A stretch of 64,000 nt of DNA, from the NCBI GenBank assembly GCA_018266105.1, contig JAFEBA010000016.1:213018-277017 (forward strand), read 5' to 3'. This stretch comes from a bacterium. GTDB lineage: Bacteria > Vulcanimicrobiota > Xenobia > Xenobiales > JADMJV01. The notes under the pieces were generated by a model. The model worked only from the letters and a program-made list of their open reading frames with translations. It was not told the origin of the DNA and did not search any database. The position numbers were made by a program, and so were the translations under genes. The first letter of the stretch is position 1, and the number at the start of each line of letters is the position of its first letter. Below, piece after piece: positions 42,495 to 51,881 of the stretch.

Positions 42495-43936
42495 GGCTCA
42501 AGTAGGGCCCGTAACTGAGCCCGATCGACCTTACCGCCCGCGTTGCTGGGCAGGCGCTCTAATATGTGCAGTTGGGAAGGCAGCATGAATTCAGGCAGCG
42601 AGGCCTGAAGCCGCTGCCGGAATTCGGCTTTGGTCAGGCGGGTCCCGCCCACAAAAGCCACCAATTGATTGAGTTCACCCGGACGCTCGGGCCAGCTCAA
42701 GGCGGCTGCCTGGCAGCCGGGGTCAGCCCGGCGCAGCAGGCTCTCAACCTCCTCCAGCTCCACTCGACAGCCGCGGATTTTGACCTGATTGTCGATTCTG
42801 CCCAGAAAGTGGAAGCAGCCGTCCGGGTCCTTGCGCACCCTGTCCCCGGTCCGATAAGCAGGCCGGCTGTCCAGGCTAAAAAAGCGCTGCTCGGTCAGCT
42901 CTGGTTGCTTCCAATAGCCCGCCGCCACCTGATCTCCGATAAGGACCAGTTCGCCTGATTCGGGCGCGATTTCTACCTCCAGCCCGGCCAAGGGCCTTCC
43001 CAGCGGAACCAGCTCCCAGTCGCCAGACAGTTCCTCCATTTCGTGCCACATCCAGGCCACGCTGCCCTCGGTCGGCCCATAGAGATTGAAAAGGCGTGCC
43101 TGAGGGGCCAGCTTGCGCCAGGCCTGGAGCGCGTCTCGGGGTAGGGCGTCGGCCCCGAAGGCGCACCAACGGAGCTCGGGTAGCACCGGGGCTTTCAGTG
43201 CCAGCATCATCTGCAGGTGGGCCGGGGTCAGGACAAAGGATTGAATGGCCTGCCCGGCCAGAAAGGTGTGTGGGGCCATGGCCTGCTGGCGAGGCACCAG
43301 ATAGAGCGTGCCGCCGTTCTCCCAGCAGGGGAACATGTCTAGAATGGAGCCGTCAAAGCTCAGCTCAAAGTTGCCGGCCACTCGATAAGGCTGATCCAAT
43401 CCCATATCCTGGAGCAGTCTGGCCATCAGCCCGCGCACCCCCTGGCAGCGCACCATCACGCCCTTTGGCTGGCCGCTGCTGCCTGAGGTAAAGATTACGT
43501 AGGCCAGGGAATCCTTGTCTACCTGAGCTGGTTCCGCGGAAGCTGGATGTTGCAGAAGATCGGCCCGGGCCCGTCGTGCCGGTAGATGTTCCTGGAGGGC
43601 CGGAGTCAGCCGAGTCTCTCCTCGCTCATCCAGCAAGAGGGCTTCCGGTCTAAAAGACTGCAGCACCTGGAGTAGACGTTCTTCGGGCCAATCCAGACCC
43701 AAAGGCAGGTAGGTGGCGCCATTCCAGGCGCAAGCCAGCACCGAAAGGCAGGCCGCCGTGGAGCGACTGGCCAGGATGGCCACGCGGGGAGTGGCGCCCA
43801 GCCAGCCGGCTACAGCCCGAGCCCGATCGGCCAGCTCCCGGTAAGTCAGTTGCTGGTCTGCTACAAGGGCCAGACGCTCAGGATTCTTCAGGCTGTTAAG
43901 CCAGAAAGGCAGAGCGAGATTGTAGTTGGGCTGCAT
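42491..43936 (-). CDS. Stand-alone amino-acid adenylation enzyme (DltA-like)
   Basis: This 481-residue AMP-binding enzyme has A3 YVIFTSGSSGQPKGV, A4 FELSFDGSILDMF (Asp for the substrate amino group), A5 NLYGPTE, A7 YRTGDR, A8 GRIDNQVKIRG and A10 NAGGKVDRAQL. It has no condensation or carrier domain, so it should load a separate carrier, probably the one at 34486-34734. With the MBOAT-like protein this makes a Dlt-like aminoacyl export set. It is divergent from the PPK2 gene. Confidence 0.85.
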   Translation of the reverse strand: MQPNYNLALPFWLNSLKNPERLALVADQQLTYRELADRARAVAGWLGATPRVAILASRSTAACLSVLACAWNGATYLPLGLDWPEERLLQVLQSFRPEALLLDERGETRLTPALQEHLPARRARADLLQHPASAEPAQVDKDSLAYVIFTSGSSGQPKGVMVRCQGVRGLMARLLQDMGLDQPYRVAGNFELSFDGSILDMFPCWENGGTLYLVPRQQAMAPHTFLAGQAIQSFVLTPAHLQMMLALKAPVLPELRWCAFGADALPRDALQAWRKLAPQARLFNLYGPTEGSVAWMWHEMEELSGDWELVPLGRPLAGLEVEIAPESGELVLIGDQVAAGYWKQPELTEQRFFSLDSRPAYRTGDRVRKDPDGCFHFLGRIDNQVKIRGCRVELEEVESLLRRADPGCQAAALSWPERPGELNQLVAFVGGTRLTKAEFRQRLQASLPEFMLPSQLHILERLPSNAGGKVDRAQLRALLEP

Positions 43937-44016
43937 TCCCGCCGGTTCGGCCTGCGCATCCAGGCCGCCTTTCCGTCTTCAGAGGGAGGTCGCGTAGCGA
44001 TCCGGAAGTCTCGTTT

Positions 44017-45486
44017 ATGTTCGAAAGCGCCCAACTCGACCGTAAGATCTCTCGCCTGGAATTTGATCAACGCGAACCCGACTTGCGGGAGCGTTTGCTG
44101 GATGCCCAGGCTCGCTTGCAAACCGCCCGCTTCAGCGTGGTGGTCGTGGTGGCCGGGGCCGAGGGAGCCGGCAAGGGCGAGACCGTCAATCGCTTGATGA
44201 GCTGGCTGGACGCTCGTGGAGTTCAGGCTCACGCGCTCGGTGAACCCAGTGAAGAAGAGCGGGAGAGACCCGAATTCTACCGGTTTTGGAGGCGCTTACC
44301 GGCCCGCGGACGGATCGGTGTTTTTTTCGGATCCTGGTACACCCAGCCCGTTCTTCAGCACTCACTCGGGCATCTGAACGATGCCGAGCTGGAGGATGGA
44401 CTGCGCCGCATTTTGGATTTCGAGCGCATGCTGGAAGCCGAAGGGGTGCTGCTGGTCAAGCTCTGGCTCCATGTCTCCAAGAAGCAGCAGAAAAAGAAGT
44501 TCAAGAAACTGGAGAAGAACCCGGAGACCGCCTGGCGAGTGACGCGCCAGGACTGGCGTTACCACAAGACCTACGACGACTTCATTGGCTCGGCCGGTCG
44601 GGCTTTGCGGCGGACCGATACAGGTCTCTCCCCCTGGCACATCATTGAGTCGGCCAACAGCCGTTATCGCGACCTGACTGCGGCCGAGACCCTCCTGAGC
44701 GCCATTGAAGCCAGGCTGGAACAGCCCGTTGAGGAGGCTCCGGAAGTAGCACCTCTGCCGGTGCCGCTGCCCGTCAACGTGATTTCCAGTTTGCAGCTTA
44801 ACCAGGAACTGAGCGAAGAAGAATATCATCAGGAGTTGCCTCACCGGCAGATGCTGGTAGGAAAGCTTGCGCGCAAGCTGCACCGCCGTCAAAGACCGGC
44901 TGTGCTGGTTTTTGAAGGGGCCGATGCGGCTGGCAAGGGCGGCGCCATCCGGCGCCTGACCGAGGCCCTGGATGCCCGCCACTATGAAGTTGTCCCAATC
45001 GCCGCGCCCACTGACGAGGAGCGAGCTCGGCCCTATCTGTGGCGTTTTTGGCGGCGTCTGCCGCGTTGGGGTCAAATCACCATTTTTGACCGCTCCTGGT
45101 ATGGTCGAGTGTTGGTGGAGCGCCTCGAAGGTTTTTGCGGTCCGGCTGATTGGCAGCGGGCGTTCGCTGAGATCAACTCTTTTGAGGAGCAACTGGCCGA
45201 ATCCGGTTGCGTGATCTGCAAGTTCTGGCTCTCCATCAGCCCCGAAGAGCAATTACGGCGTTTTCAGGAGCGCGAGCAACTGGGCTTCAAGCGTTACAAG
45301 ATCACGGCTGAAGACTGGCGCAACCGGGACAAGTGGGCTGCCTATCAGGCGGCCGCCTGCGATATGGTGGAACGCACCAGCTCGGACCTGGCTCCCTGGA
45401 CTCTGGTGGAGGCCGAGAACAAGTATTACGCGCGCCTGAAGGTGCTGGATACGGTAGAGAAGGCCCTCAAGAAGGCACTGAGCTGA
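44017..45486 (+). CDS. Two-domain polyphosphate kinase 2 (polyP:AMP phosphotransferase-like)
   Basis: This 489-residue protein has two PPK2 domains. The C-terminal one is intact: Walker A FEGADAAGKGGAI, lid Arg region and FDRSWYGRVLVE. The N-terminal one is degenerate: GAEGAGKG lacks the Asp and FGSWYTQPV replaces DRSWY. This matches the Pap class, which uses polyphosphate to phosphorylate AMP. It is cytoplasmic and monocistronic. Confidence 0.85.
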   Translation: MFESAQLDRKISRLEFDQREPDLRERLLDAQARLQTARFSVVVVVAGAEGAGKGETVNRLMSWLDARGVQAHALGEPSEEERERPEFYRFWRRLPARGRIGVFFGSWYTQPVLQHSLGHLNDAELEDGLRRILDFERMLEAEGVLLVKLWLHVSKKQQKKKFKKLEKNPETAWRVTRQDWRYHKTYDDFIGSAGRALRRTDTGLSPWHIIESANSRYRDLTAAETLLSAIEARLEQPVEEAPEVAPLPVPLPVNVISSLQLNQELSEEEYHQELPHRQMLVGKLARKLHRRQRPAVLVFEGADAAGKGGAIRRLTEALDARHYEVVPIAAPTDEERARPYLWRFWRRLPRWGQITIFDRSWYGRVLVERLEGFCGPADWQRAFAEINSFEEQLAESGCVICKFWLSISPEEQLRRFQEREQLGFKRYKITAEDWRNRDKWAAYQAAACDMVERTSSDLAPWTLVEAENKYYARLKVLDTVEKALKKALS

Positions 45487-45575
45487 AGCACGAGGCCCGG
45501 TAAATCGTCTCGGGATTCGGTATGCAACAGCGCTTCATACACAGGTAGGGAGTGTTTCACTTCGAAGGGAGCTCG

Positions 45576-48368
45576 ATGCAAGAGCAGCCTTGGGTCGTCG
45601 GAATCGGCGCATCGGCGGGGGGGCTACAGGCCCTGCAACTTTTCTTTCAGAGTGTTCCGAGCTCGACGGGGCTGGCCTTTATTGTGGTCCAGCACCTATC
45701 GCCCGACCACCGCAGCCTGATGATCGAACTCCTTTCCCGCTATACCAAACTTCCTGTTTCGTTGGCAGAGCCCGGAGTCGAGGTTCAACCAAATCAGATA
45801 TACCTGAATCCGCCATCGCACAATTTGGCCTATCGGTCCGGACATTTGCAGTTGCTGGAGCGCGAAGAGCGAGCCTTGAACTTTCCGGTCGACCTGATGT
45901 TGGAATCGCTGGCAGGGGAACTGGGTCGCCAGGCCATGGCGGTCATCCTGTCTGGCACAGGCAGTGATGGCGCCCGGGGAGTGCGGGCAATCAAGGACGC
46001 GGGTGGGCTGGTGGTGGTTCAGCAGGAGAGTCAGGCCCAGTTCGATGGAATGCCGCGCTCCGCTCTCAACAGCGGCGCAGTCGACTTCAGTTTGCCCGCC
46101 GAGACCATCATTGAGCATTTGTTACACTTCAAGGAGCACTCCACCAACTGGGATGAGGGCCGAGGCGATTTGCTCTTGACCGAAGTCATGGATGCCCTCC
46201 AGGTCTCCAGTGGAATGGATTTTCGTGGTTATAAAAGAGAAACCGTCATGCGCCGAATCGAGCGCAGACTTTCCTTGCTGCAGGTCTGCAACCTGTCTGA
46301 CTATCTCAGGCATCTGGAGTCAAATCCGGACGAAACTCGCCAGCTTTTTCAGGAGCTGTTGATCGGGGTCACCCGATTCTTTCGCGACAGTGACTCGTTC
46401 CTCGTTTTAGCAAAGCAGCTTAAGGCCCTGGTCGTGGCTCAGTCGAACAAGAGGGCCGAACTTCGCTGCTGGGTGGCCGGCTGTTCCACAGGCGAGGAAG
46501 TCTACTCCCTGGCAATTTTGTTGGCGGAAGTGAACGAGTCTCTTGGCTTATCCTGTCCGTTCAAGATTTTCGCGACCGACATCGATAGCTCGGCCCTGGA
46601 GGTGGCTTCTAAGGGTCTCTATCCTGAATCCATCAGCGACGACGTTTCTCCCGAGCGACTGGAGAAGTATTTTTTGGTCCGCGACCAGGGCTTTGAAGTG
46701 GTCCGGCAATTGCGGGAGCGGGTGGTGTTCGCCCGTCATAACCTGGTTCAGGACCCACCATTTCATCAATTGGACTTGATCTCGTGTCGGAACCTCTTGA
46801 TTTACTTCGACTCTGACTTCCAGCGCCGGGCTCTGTCTTCGTTGCACTTTGGTCTGCGTCCGGGAGGTGTCCTTTTCTTGGGCCCGAGCGAGTCGGTGGG
46901 CGAGTTGACCGATTATTTTGTCCAGCTGCATTCCAAAGCACGTATCTATCAAACTCTAGGAGTCATTCGCGAGCCTCAGCGTTGGAAGGCTCGTCCGGGC
47001 GAAACCCCGGTTGCATCGGCGGTCAGCGAGCTGGCGCTGGCTGTTGAGGCTGGCTATCGCATCCTGCTCGACCGTTTTTGCCCCCCTGCCTTCCTGATTA
47101 ACCAGAAGGGGGAGCTTCTGCACGTCTTCTCGGACGCGCAACACTACCTCACCTTTTCCCACGGAAACGTTCGAGTTGACCTTCCCAGCTTGTTGCCCCC
47201 CCGCCTGGCCGCGCTGGTTTTAAGCGGACTCAGCCGCTGTTGCAAAGACGGTGACGAAGTTGAGTTCCCTCAAGTTGAGGTTAATCGTGACACCAGCAAG
47301 CTTACCGTGAGCTTACGAATGCGTTGTTTCCGCCCAAGACGCATCAGTGCCGTCTACATTCTGGTTTTGTTTGAAGAGTTGGCCAGCCGACCGCAAGTGG
47401 CCTCGTTGCCATTGATTGATACTGGAGACCAGGACCTGGCCTATTTGCAGCGTGAGCTGGACCTCACTCGAGAGCACCTTCAGTCCACCATCGAGCAGCT
47501 GGAAACCGCCAACGAAGAGCTGCAGGCCACCAATGAGGAGCTGCAGGCCGCCAATCAAGAACTGATGTCTTCCAATGAGGAACTTCAGTCCGTCAACGAG
47601 GAGCTTTATACGCTCAATTCCGAGCACCAGCTGAAAATTCGAGAATTGACCCGCTTGAACCAGGAGATCGAGAGCCTGCTCAGTGCGACTGGTGTGGCCA
47701 CCCTGCTGGTGGATGCCGACATGCATATCGTGCGCAGCAGTCCGGCTCTGCGCGAATACCTCAACGTGCTTCCTGGCGATACGGGACGTCCGGTCAGTCA
47801 CATCACCCTGAACTTTGATTTCCCCGAGTTTCTGGACGTGCTGGCTCGTGTGGTTCGCGAGGGTAGCACTTTTGTGCAAGATTTTTGTGGTCGCCAGGGC
47901 AAGGAATTCAGGGTCAGCATCCAGCCTTTCTTGGGCGAGGGCCTGGATGCCGGCGCGCTGGTCAACTTCATGGATACCAGCGATCACATCCAGGCCGGTC
48001 ACTTTAAGTCGCTTTTTGATTCGATGGGTGCTTGCCTGGCGGTTTTAGAACCTGGGGGCGAGATCGTCCAGGTGAATCGAGCCTGGTGTGAGTTTGCCGA
48101 GGCCAACGGGGGAGCGGCCGCAGCCGAGGCCTGGCTGGGCCTCAATTATCTGAACTATCTCGGTGGTGACGCGACCTTGCGCGAGAATTTGGAGCGAGTT
48201 TTGCAAGGTCGACAGGCCGCATACCAGGTGGTGTATCCCTGCCACGCACCTCGCGAGAAGCGTTACTTTTTGCTCACAGCCAACCATTGGGCACGGCAGC
48301 CTGGCGCACTGGTGCTCCACTCCAGGCTACCAGAAGCAGCCATCAAACACTTTGAGGGTCTCGCTTAA
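45576..48368 (+). CDS. CheB-CheR-PAS fusion chemoreceptor-modification-like protein
   Basis: This 930-residue protein starts at ATG 45576 behind AAGGGAG. Order: CheB methylesterase (GIGASAGG; SGTGSDGARG), CheR methyltransferase (RVTRFFRD-like GVTRFFRDSDSF; CSTGEEVYSLA; DLISCRNLLIYF), a coiled coil of about 60 residues with repeated NEELQ-type heptads (47500-47640), then PAS-like domains. This fusion family is common outside flagellar clusters and often works with histidine kinases. The facing gene is a hybrid kinase, with a 26-base tail overlap. Confidence 0.88.
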   Translation: MQEQPWVVGIGASAGGLQALQLFFQSVPSSTGLAFIVVQHLSPDHRSLMIELLSRYTKLPVSLAEPGVEVQPNQIYLNPPSHNLAYRSGHLQLLEREERALNFPVDLMLESLAGELGRQAMAVILSGTGSDGARGVRAIKDAGGLVVVQQESQAQFDGMPRSALNSGAVDFSLPAETIIEHLLHFKEHSTNWDEGRGDLLLTEVMDALQVSSGMDFRGYKRETVMRRIERRLSLLQVCNLSDYLRHLESNPDETRQLFQELLIGVTRFFRDSDSFLVLAKQLKALVVAQSNKRAELRCWVAGCSTGEEVYSLAILLAEVNESLGLSCPFKIFATDIDSSALEVASKGLYPESISDDVSPERLEKYFLVRDQGFEVVRQLRERVVFARHNLVQDPPFHQLDLISCRNLLIYFDSDFQRRALSSLHFGLRPGGVLFLGPSESVGELTDYFVQLHSKARIYQTLGVIREPQRWKARPGETPVASAVSELALAVEAGYRILLDRFCPPAFLINQKGELLHVFSDAQHYLTFSHGNVRVDLPSLLPPRLAALVLSGLSRCCKDGDEVEFPQVEVNRDTSKLTVSLRMRCFRPRRISAVYILVLFEELASRPQVASLPLIDTGDQDLAYLQRELDLTREHLQSTIEQLETANEELQATNEELQAANQELMSSNEELQSVNEELYTLNSEHQLKIRELTRLNQEIESLLSATGVATLLVDADMHIVRSSPALREYLNVLPGDTGRPVSHITLNFDFPEFLDVLARVVREGSTFVQDFCGRQGKEFRVSIQPFLGEGLDAGALVNFMDTSDHIQAGHFKSLFDSMGACLAVLEPGGEIVQVNRAWCEFAEANGGAAAAEAWLGLNYLNYLGGDATLRENLERVLQGRQAAYQVVYPCHAPREKRYFLLTANHWARQPGALVLHSRLPEAAIKHFEGLA

Positions 48369-50223
48369 GTTTCTCGATGGCTCCGGCCAGCTCTTGTGGA
48401 GAAAAAGGCTTAGGAAGAAAAGGGAATTCCTGGCAGGCATTCTCCGAAGTGTAGCCTGATGTGAGCAGGACCGGGATTTTAAAACGTTGTTTCACCTCCC
48501 GCGCCAGCTCCAGCCCGTTGCGACCCGGCAAGCTCACGTCAGACATCACCAGGGTCGGCAAGTTCAAGGGGGTGGCTTCTTCGAGGAAGCGCTCAGCTTC
48601 CTCAGCCGAAGCCAGTGCCACAACCTGGTATCCTTGCTTGGCTAGAATCCGCGTTACCAGTTTACGAATGTGCTCCAGGTCTTCGATCAGCAGCACGCGA
48701 GTTTGCTGTTGGCTTGGGAGGGCAACTGGTTTTGCATCGGAAGGTTCCGGAACGTAAGCCAGAGCAGGCAAAAAGACCCTCATGGTCGTGCCTTTTTGGA
48801 TCCGGCTCTCAACTTCGATGCCTCCACCGTGTTCGGCAATCACTCCGTAGGCGGCTGCCAATCCAAGGCCGTTGCCCTCTGGTTTGGTGGTAAAGAAGGG
48901 TTCGAAGAGATGGTCCATTTGTTCCGCGGACATACCGCAACCATGGTCGCTGACGGAGATTTGGGCGTAACTTCCGGGGGGCAGCCTTCCGGTGCGACAA
49001 AGATAATCGCCTGGGAACTCTCGCCGGGTGAGTTTGAACTCGATTTGCTGGCCCTCACTCGAAGCGTCTGCTGCGTTCATCACCAAATTCATGAAGACGT
49101 TTTCAAGCTGGCTCACGTCGCCCTGTACCAAGATCGGCGAGGGACCCGGCTCGATCACGAAGTTGAGTTTGCATTGGCGGCTACGTACTGCTCGCGCCAA
49201 CAAAGCTCGAAACATTTCGAGTTTGTGACAGAGAGGAAAGCGTTCGTAGGCCCGATTGCTACTGCGGGCAAAGGTCAGCAGTTTCTGGGTCAATTCCTGA
49301 CCGCGAGCTCCCGCTTCCAGTATTTCTTGCATCAGTTCTGTTTCGACTCTGTTGGACGCCATCTGGAGCTCTGAATTGCAACGGACCACCACCAGAAGAT
49401 TGTTAAAGTCGTGGGCCATTGCTCCGGCCAGTCTTCCTACCGCCTCCATCTTTTGCATTTGCACCAGGGCGCGTCGGGAGATCTCCAGCTGGCGCTCCTG
49501 GCTGCGCATCTGACTCAAGTCCTCAGTGATCTCCAGATAGCCCTGCAGGTAACCGTTCGGGTTCATCCAGGGAGAAACTGTCAGTCGCACCTCCATCTCT
49601 TTGTCTGGCCCCGGGCGACGGCAACAGAGCTCGAGCGGTGGCGAGTCCGAACCCATGCTTTCCAACATGGTGAATAAATCTTGAGATGCGACCGGGAAAG
49701 GACTGGGCCGACCCACCTTTGCGGTTGCGTCCCACCCATAGAGTCTTTGGGCCGCCTGGTTGTAGTATGTGATCAGGCCTTCCAAGGAGTAAGTCACGAC
49801 CGCCACCGGTAAAGACTCCAGGATCCGATGCATTGTCAGCGTGGAAAAAAGGGGGTGTCGTTGCTTGGAAAAGTCCGGTTCCAGGCGGCGCAAGTAGGCG
49901 AAGAGAAGACGTCGGCCGCGAAAGTCGCTGACTCTCCAGAGCACCTCGACATGCCGGGAGTCCAGTTGGATACGGCTGCGCTGGGAACTCGCCCTGGCGG
50001 AGCGGAATCGGGCTTTGATGGCGGGCGGAGCGAAGACGCCACCGCTCAAGCCTTCCGAGAAGCGATAGGGCCTTAAGCAGTCCCCCAGGCCCAAAAGCTG
50101 AGCCGCTTGCTCACTCCAGCAAAGAGCCTCGCCCTGGCTGGAAAAGATTAAGCAAGGGTCTGGGGCGATTCCCAGCGCCTCTTCTAGAAAAGTCAAGTTG
50201 CCACTGGCGACCAGTTGTTCCAA
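48343..50223 (-). CDS. PAS hybrid histidine kinase with C-terminal receiver
   Basis: This 626-residue protein starts at TTG 50223. It has no membrane segment: two PAS-like regions (about 1-120 and 130-245), then the kinase core with phospho-acceptor His in AMAHDFNNLL, N box NLVMNAADAS, G1 DHGCGM, F box LFEPFFTTK and G2 GNGLGLAAAYG. A receiver with Asp in SDVSLPGRNG and Lys in LPKPFS follows. It is a soluble sensor. It probably pairs with the CheB-CheR-PAS protein. Confidence 0.9.
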   Translation of the reverse strand: MEQLVASGNLTFLEEALGIAPDPCLIFSSQGEALCWSEQAAQLLGLGDCLRPYRFSEGLSGGVFAPPAIKARFRSARASSQRSRIQLDSRHVEVLWRVSDFRGRRLLFAYLRRLEPDFSKQRHPLFSTLTMHRILESLPVAVVTYSLEGLITYYNQAAQRLYGWDATAKVGRPSPFPVASQDLFTMLESMGSDSPPLELCCRRPGPDKEMEVRLTVSPWMNPNGYLQGYLEITEDLSQMRSQERQLEISRRALVQMQKMEAVGRLAGAMAHDFNNLLVVVRCNSELQMASNRVETELMQEILEAGARGQELTQKLLTFARSSNRAYERFPLCHKLEMFRALLARAVRSRQCKLNFVIEPGPSPILVQGDVSQLENVFMNLVMNAADASSEGQQIEFKLTRREFPGDYLCRTGRLPPGSYAQISVSDHGCGMSAEQMDHLFEPFFTTKPEGNGLGLAAAYGVIAEHGGGIEVESRIQKGTTMRVFLPALAYVPEPSDAKPVALPSQQQTRVLLIEDLEHIRKLVTRILAKQGYQVVALASAEEAERFLEEATPLNLPTLVMSDVSLPGRNGLELAREVKQRFKIPVLLTSGYTSENACQEFPFLPKPFSPQELAGAIEKLKRDPQSV

Positions 50224-50306
50224 CGAGCCCCCAATCTGAGTTTGAGCTTAGCACCAAGGTTGCCGGGTTTGAATGATCTTGATCATACTGCGGACCCTTT
50301 CCAGGG

Positions 50307-50336
50307 TGGACAGTGTGAGTGTTTATCGGGTATAAA
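50307..50336 (+). promoter_or_regulatory. Predicted sigma70-type promoter for carbonic anhydrase gene
   Basis: TGGACA (50307-50312) and TATAAA (50331-50336) are separated by 18 bases, about 50 bases before ATG 50387. Both hexamers are one mismatch from consensus. Confidence 0.55.
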
Positions 50337-50386
50337 GAAATCTATACAATGATTTGGATGCTGTCTGAATCACCCTGGAGGATGCC

Positions 50387-51025
50387 ATGAAGCTTTTGCT
50401 TGAGAGATATAAGGAGTTTCGCCAGTCGGTGCTCAGCGCCAATCGCCAGTTCTATGAGAACCTGGTTCTGGGTCAGGAGCCTGACACCATGCTGATCACC
50501 TGCTCTGATTCGCGCATCTGCCCCGAGTCGATGTTTGGCTACAAGCCGGGCGAAGTCTTTGTCCTGCGCAACGCCGGCAACATTGTGCCCTCCTACGGAG
50601 GCGGAGCCAGCGGCGGCGAGGTGGCTACCATTGAGTATGCTGTGGCCGTACTGAAAGTGAAGCATATCGTGGTCTGCGGACACACTGGCTGCGGAGCGAT
50701 GAAGGCTCTCTTGGACCCGGACTCGGTCAGTTCCCTGCCGGGCGTGGCCGAGTGGCTGCGCAGCGCTGAGAACACCCGCCGGGTGGTTATGGATTCCAAC
50801 CTCAAAGCGGACCCGGCTGAGCTGGTCTCGGTCGCCTCCCGCGAGAACGCACTCTGTCAGCTGGACAATCTGCGTACTCACCCGGCGGTCGCCTCGGCCG
50901 TGCGCCAGGGCAAGCTGCAACTGCACGCCTGGGTCTACAAGCTGGAAGATCACGTGGTGGAAGCCTACAATCCCGAGACCCACCGATTCGAGCCCGTCAT
51001 GGCCGACGAGCGCGTCAGCGTCTGA
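50387..51025 (+). CDS. Beta-class carbonic anhydrase
   Basis: This 212-residue protein starts at ATG 50387 behind GGAGG. Zinc ligands are Cys39, His99 and Cys102 (CSDSR at 39-43, HTGCGA at 99-104), with the Asp41-Arg43 dyad present. It interconverts CO2 and bicarbonate in the cytoplasm. It is monocistronic, with its own promoter and a long hairpin after the stop. Confidence 0.93.
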   Translation: MKLLLERYKEFRQSVLSANRQFYENLVLGQEPDTMLITCSDSRICPESMFGYKPGEVFVLRNAGNIVPSYGGGASGGEVATIEYAVAVLKVKHIVVCGHTGCGAMKALLDPDSVSSLPGVAEWLRSAENTRRVVMDSNLKADPAELVSVASRENALCQLDNLRTHPAVASAVRQGKLQLHAWVYKLEDHVVEAYNPETHRFEPVMADERVSV

Positions 51026-51038
51026 CAGAATTGTCAGC

Positions 51039-51075
51039 TCACCCCGAGGTTCTAAAGCCTAGAATCTCGGGGTGA
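51039..51075 (+). terminator. Long hairpin after carbonic anhydrase gene
   Basis: TCACCCCGAG (51039-51048) plus a G-T wobble and TTCTA pair with TAGAA and CTCGGGGTGA (to 51075), about 16 base pairs with a five-base loop. It is followed by no T run, so it may be a weak or factor-assisted terminator, or an mRNA-stabilising hairpin. Confidence 0.55.
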
Positions 51076-51207
51076 ATATCAGCGTCATTTACCCGGTTTA
51101 CTACCCCCACCAAGTTGAGCCTCGACTGGAGCTAGTGCGCATTCGCCTGAACTAAGAGCGGGCGGCAGGGCTCGTGCTCTTCGTCAACTGCCTGCCTGGC
51201 CGGTTTT

Positions 51208-51564
51208 CTACCAGATTCCCAGATAGAGTCGGGCTTCTTCTGAAGCGTGAACCTGAGGATCCCAGCGCGGGCTCCACACCAGTTTCACTTCGCAATCTTT
51301 GACTCCGGGCAGTCTCTTGACCGTCATCCAGACCGCGCTGGTAATTTCTGGTCCGGCCGGGCAACCCGGGCTGGTCAGGGTCATATTTACGTCCACCATG
51401 CCCGTCTCGGGGTTGGGGATGACGTCATAAATCAGGCCCAGATCGACAATGTTCATGCCGATTTCGGGGTCGATGACCTCCTTGATGGCCTCGCGGATTT
51501 CTTCCGAGCTGAGGGTCAGTGGGGTGACCTCGGTTTCAACGGGGGCTGCGGTCTCTTCCGACAT
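51208..51564 (-). CDS. DUF59/MIP18 (SufT-like) iron-sulfur assembly protein
   Basis: This 118-residue protein starts at ATG 51564 behind GGAGG. After an acidic leader it has the DUF59 pattern VIDPEIGMNIVDLGLIYDV and the conserved Cys in SPGCPAGPEI. SufT-type proteins help mature Fe-S proteins. It is the last gene of the suf operon, 5 bases after the Rieske gene. Confidence 0.88.
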   Translation of the reverse strand: MSEETAAPVETEVTPLTLSSEEIREAIKEVIDPEIGMNIVDLGLIYDVIPNPETGMVDVNMTLTSPGCPAGPEITSAVWMTVKRLPGVKDCEVKLVWSPRWDPQVHASEEARLYLGIW

Positions 51565-51569
51565 ATGGG

Positions 51570-51881
51570 TCAATCCTCCAAAATAACATAGACCTGGTCG
51601 TCGCTGACTTCGGTCTGGAAAATGTCCAGGGGGGTGAAGGCAGGGGGCGCCATCACCCGCCCGGTGCGCACATCGAAGCGCGCGCCGTGGCGGGGACACT
51701 CGATCTGGCAGCCTTCCAGCGGGCCCAGGCCGAGGGGCCCGTCATCGTGAGTGCAGCGGTCTTCCCAGGCGTAGTATTTGCCCTCCAGAAAGACCACTCC
51801 GATGCGCTCGCCCCCGACTCTCAGGACTTTGACCTGGTTGGGTGCAAAGTCCTGAGTGGATCCAACGGAGTGACGGGCCAT
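51570..51881 (-). CDS. Rieske [2Fe-2S] ferredoxin
   Basis: This 103-residue protein carries the Rieske ligands C43-T-H45 and C62-P-R-H65 (CTHDDGPLG; CPRHGARFD). It is a soluble Rieske ferredoxin like those found in some suf operons and dioxygenase systems. It starts right after the sufD stop, so it is co-expressed with the scaffold. Confidence 0.9.
   Translation of the reverse strand: MARHSVGSTQDFAPNQVKVLRVGGERIGVVFLEGKYYAWEDRCTHDDGPLGLGPLEGCQIECPRHGARFDVRTGRVMAPPAFTPLDIFQTEVSDDQVYVILED

Noticed and set aside
51072..51155. 27-residue frame after the carbonic anhydrase hairpin (GTG start)
   Set aside because: Start lies inside the hairpin, no ribosome site, and too short to support by itself.
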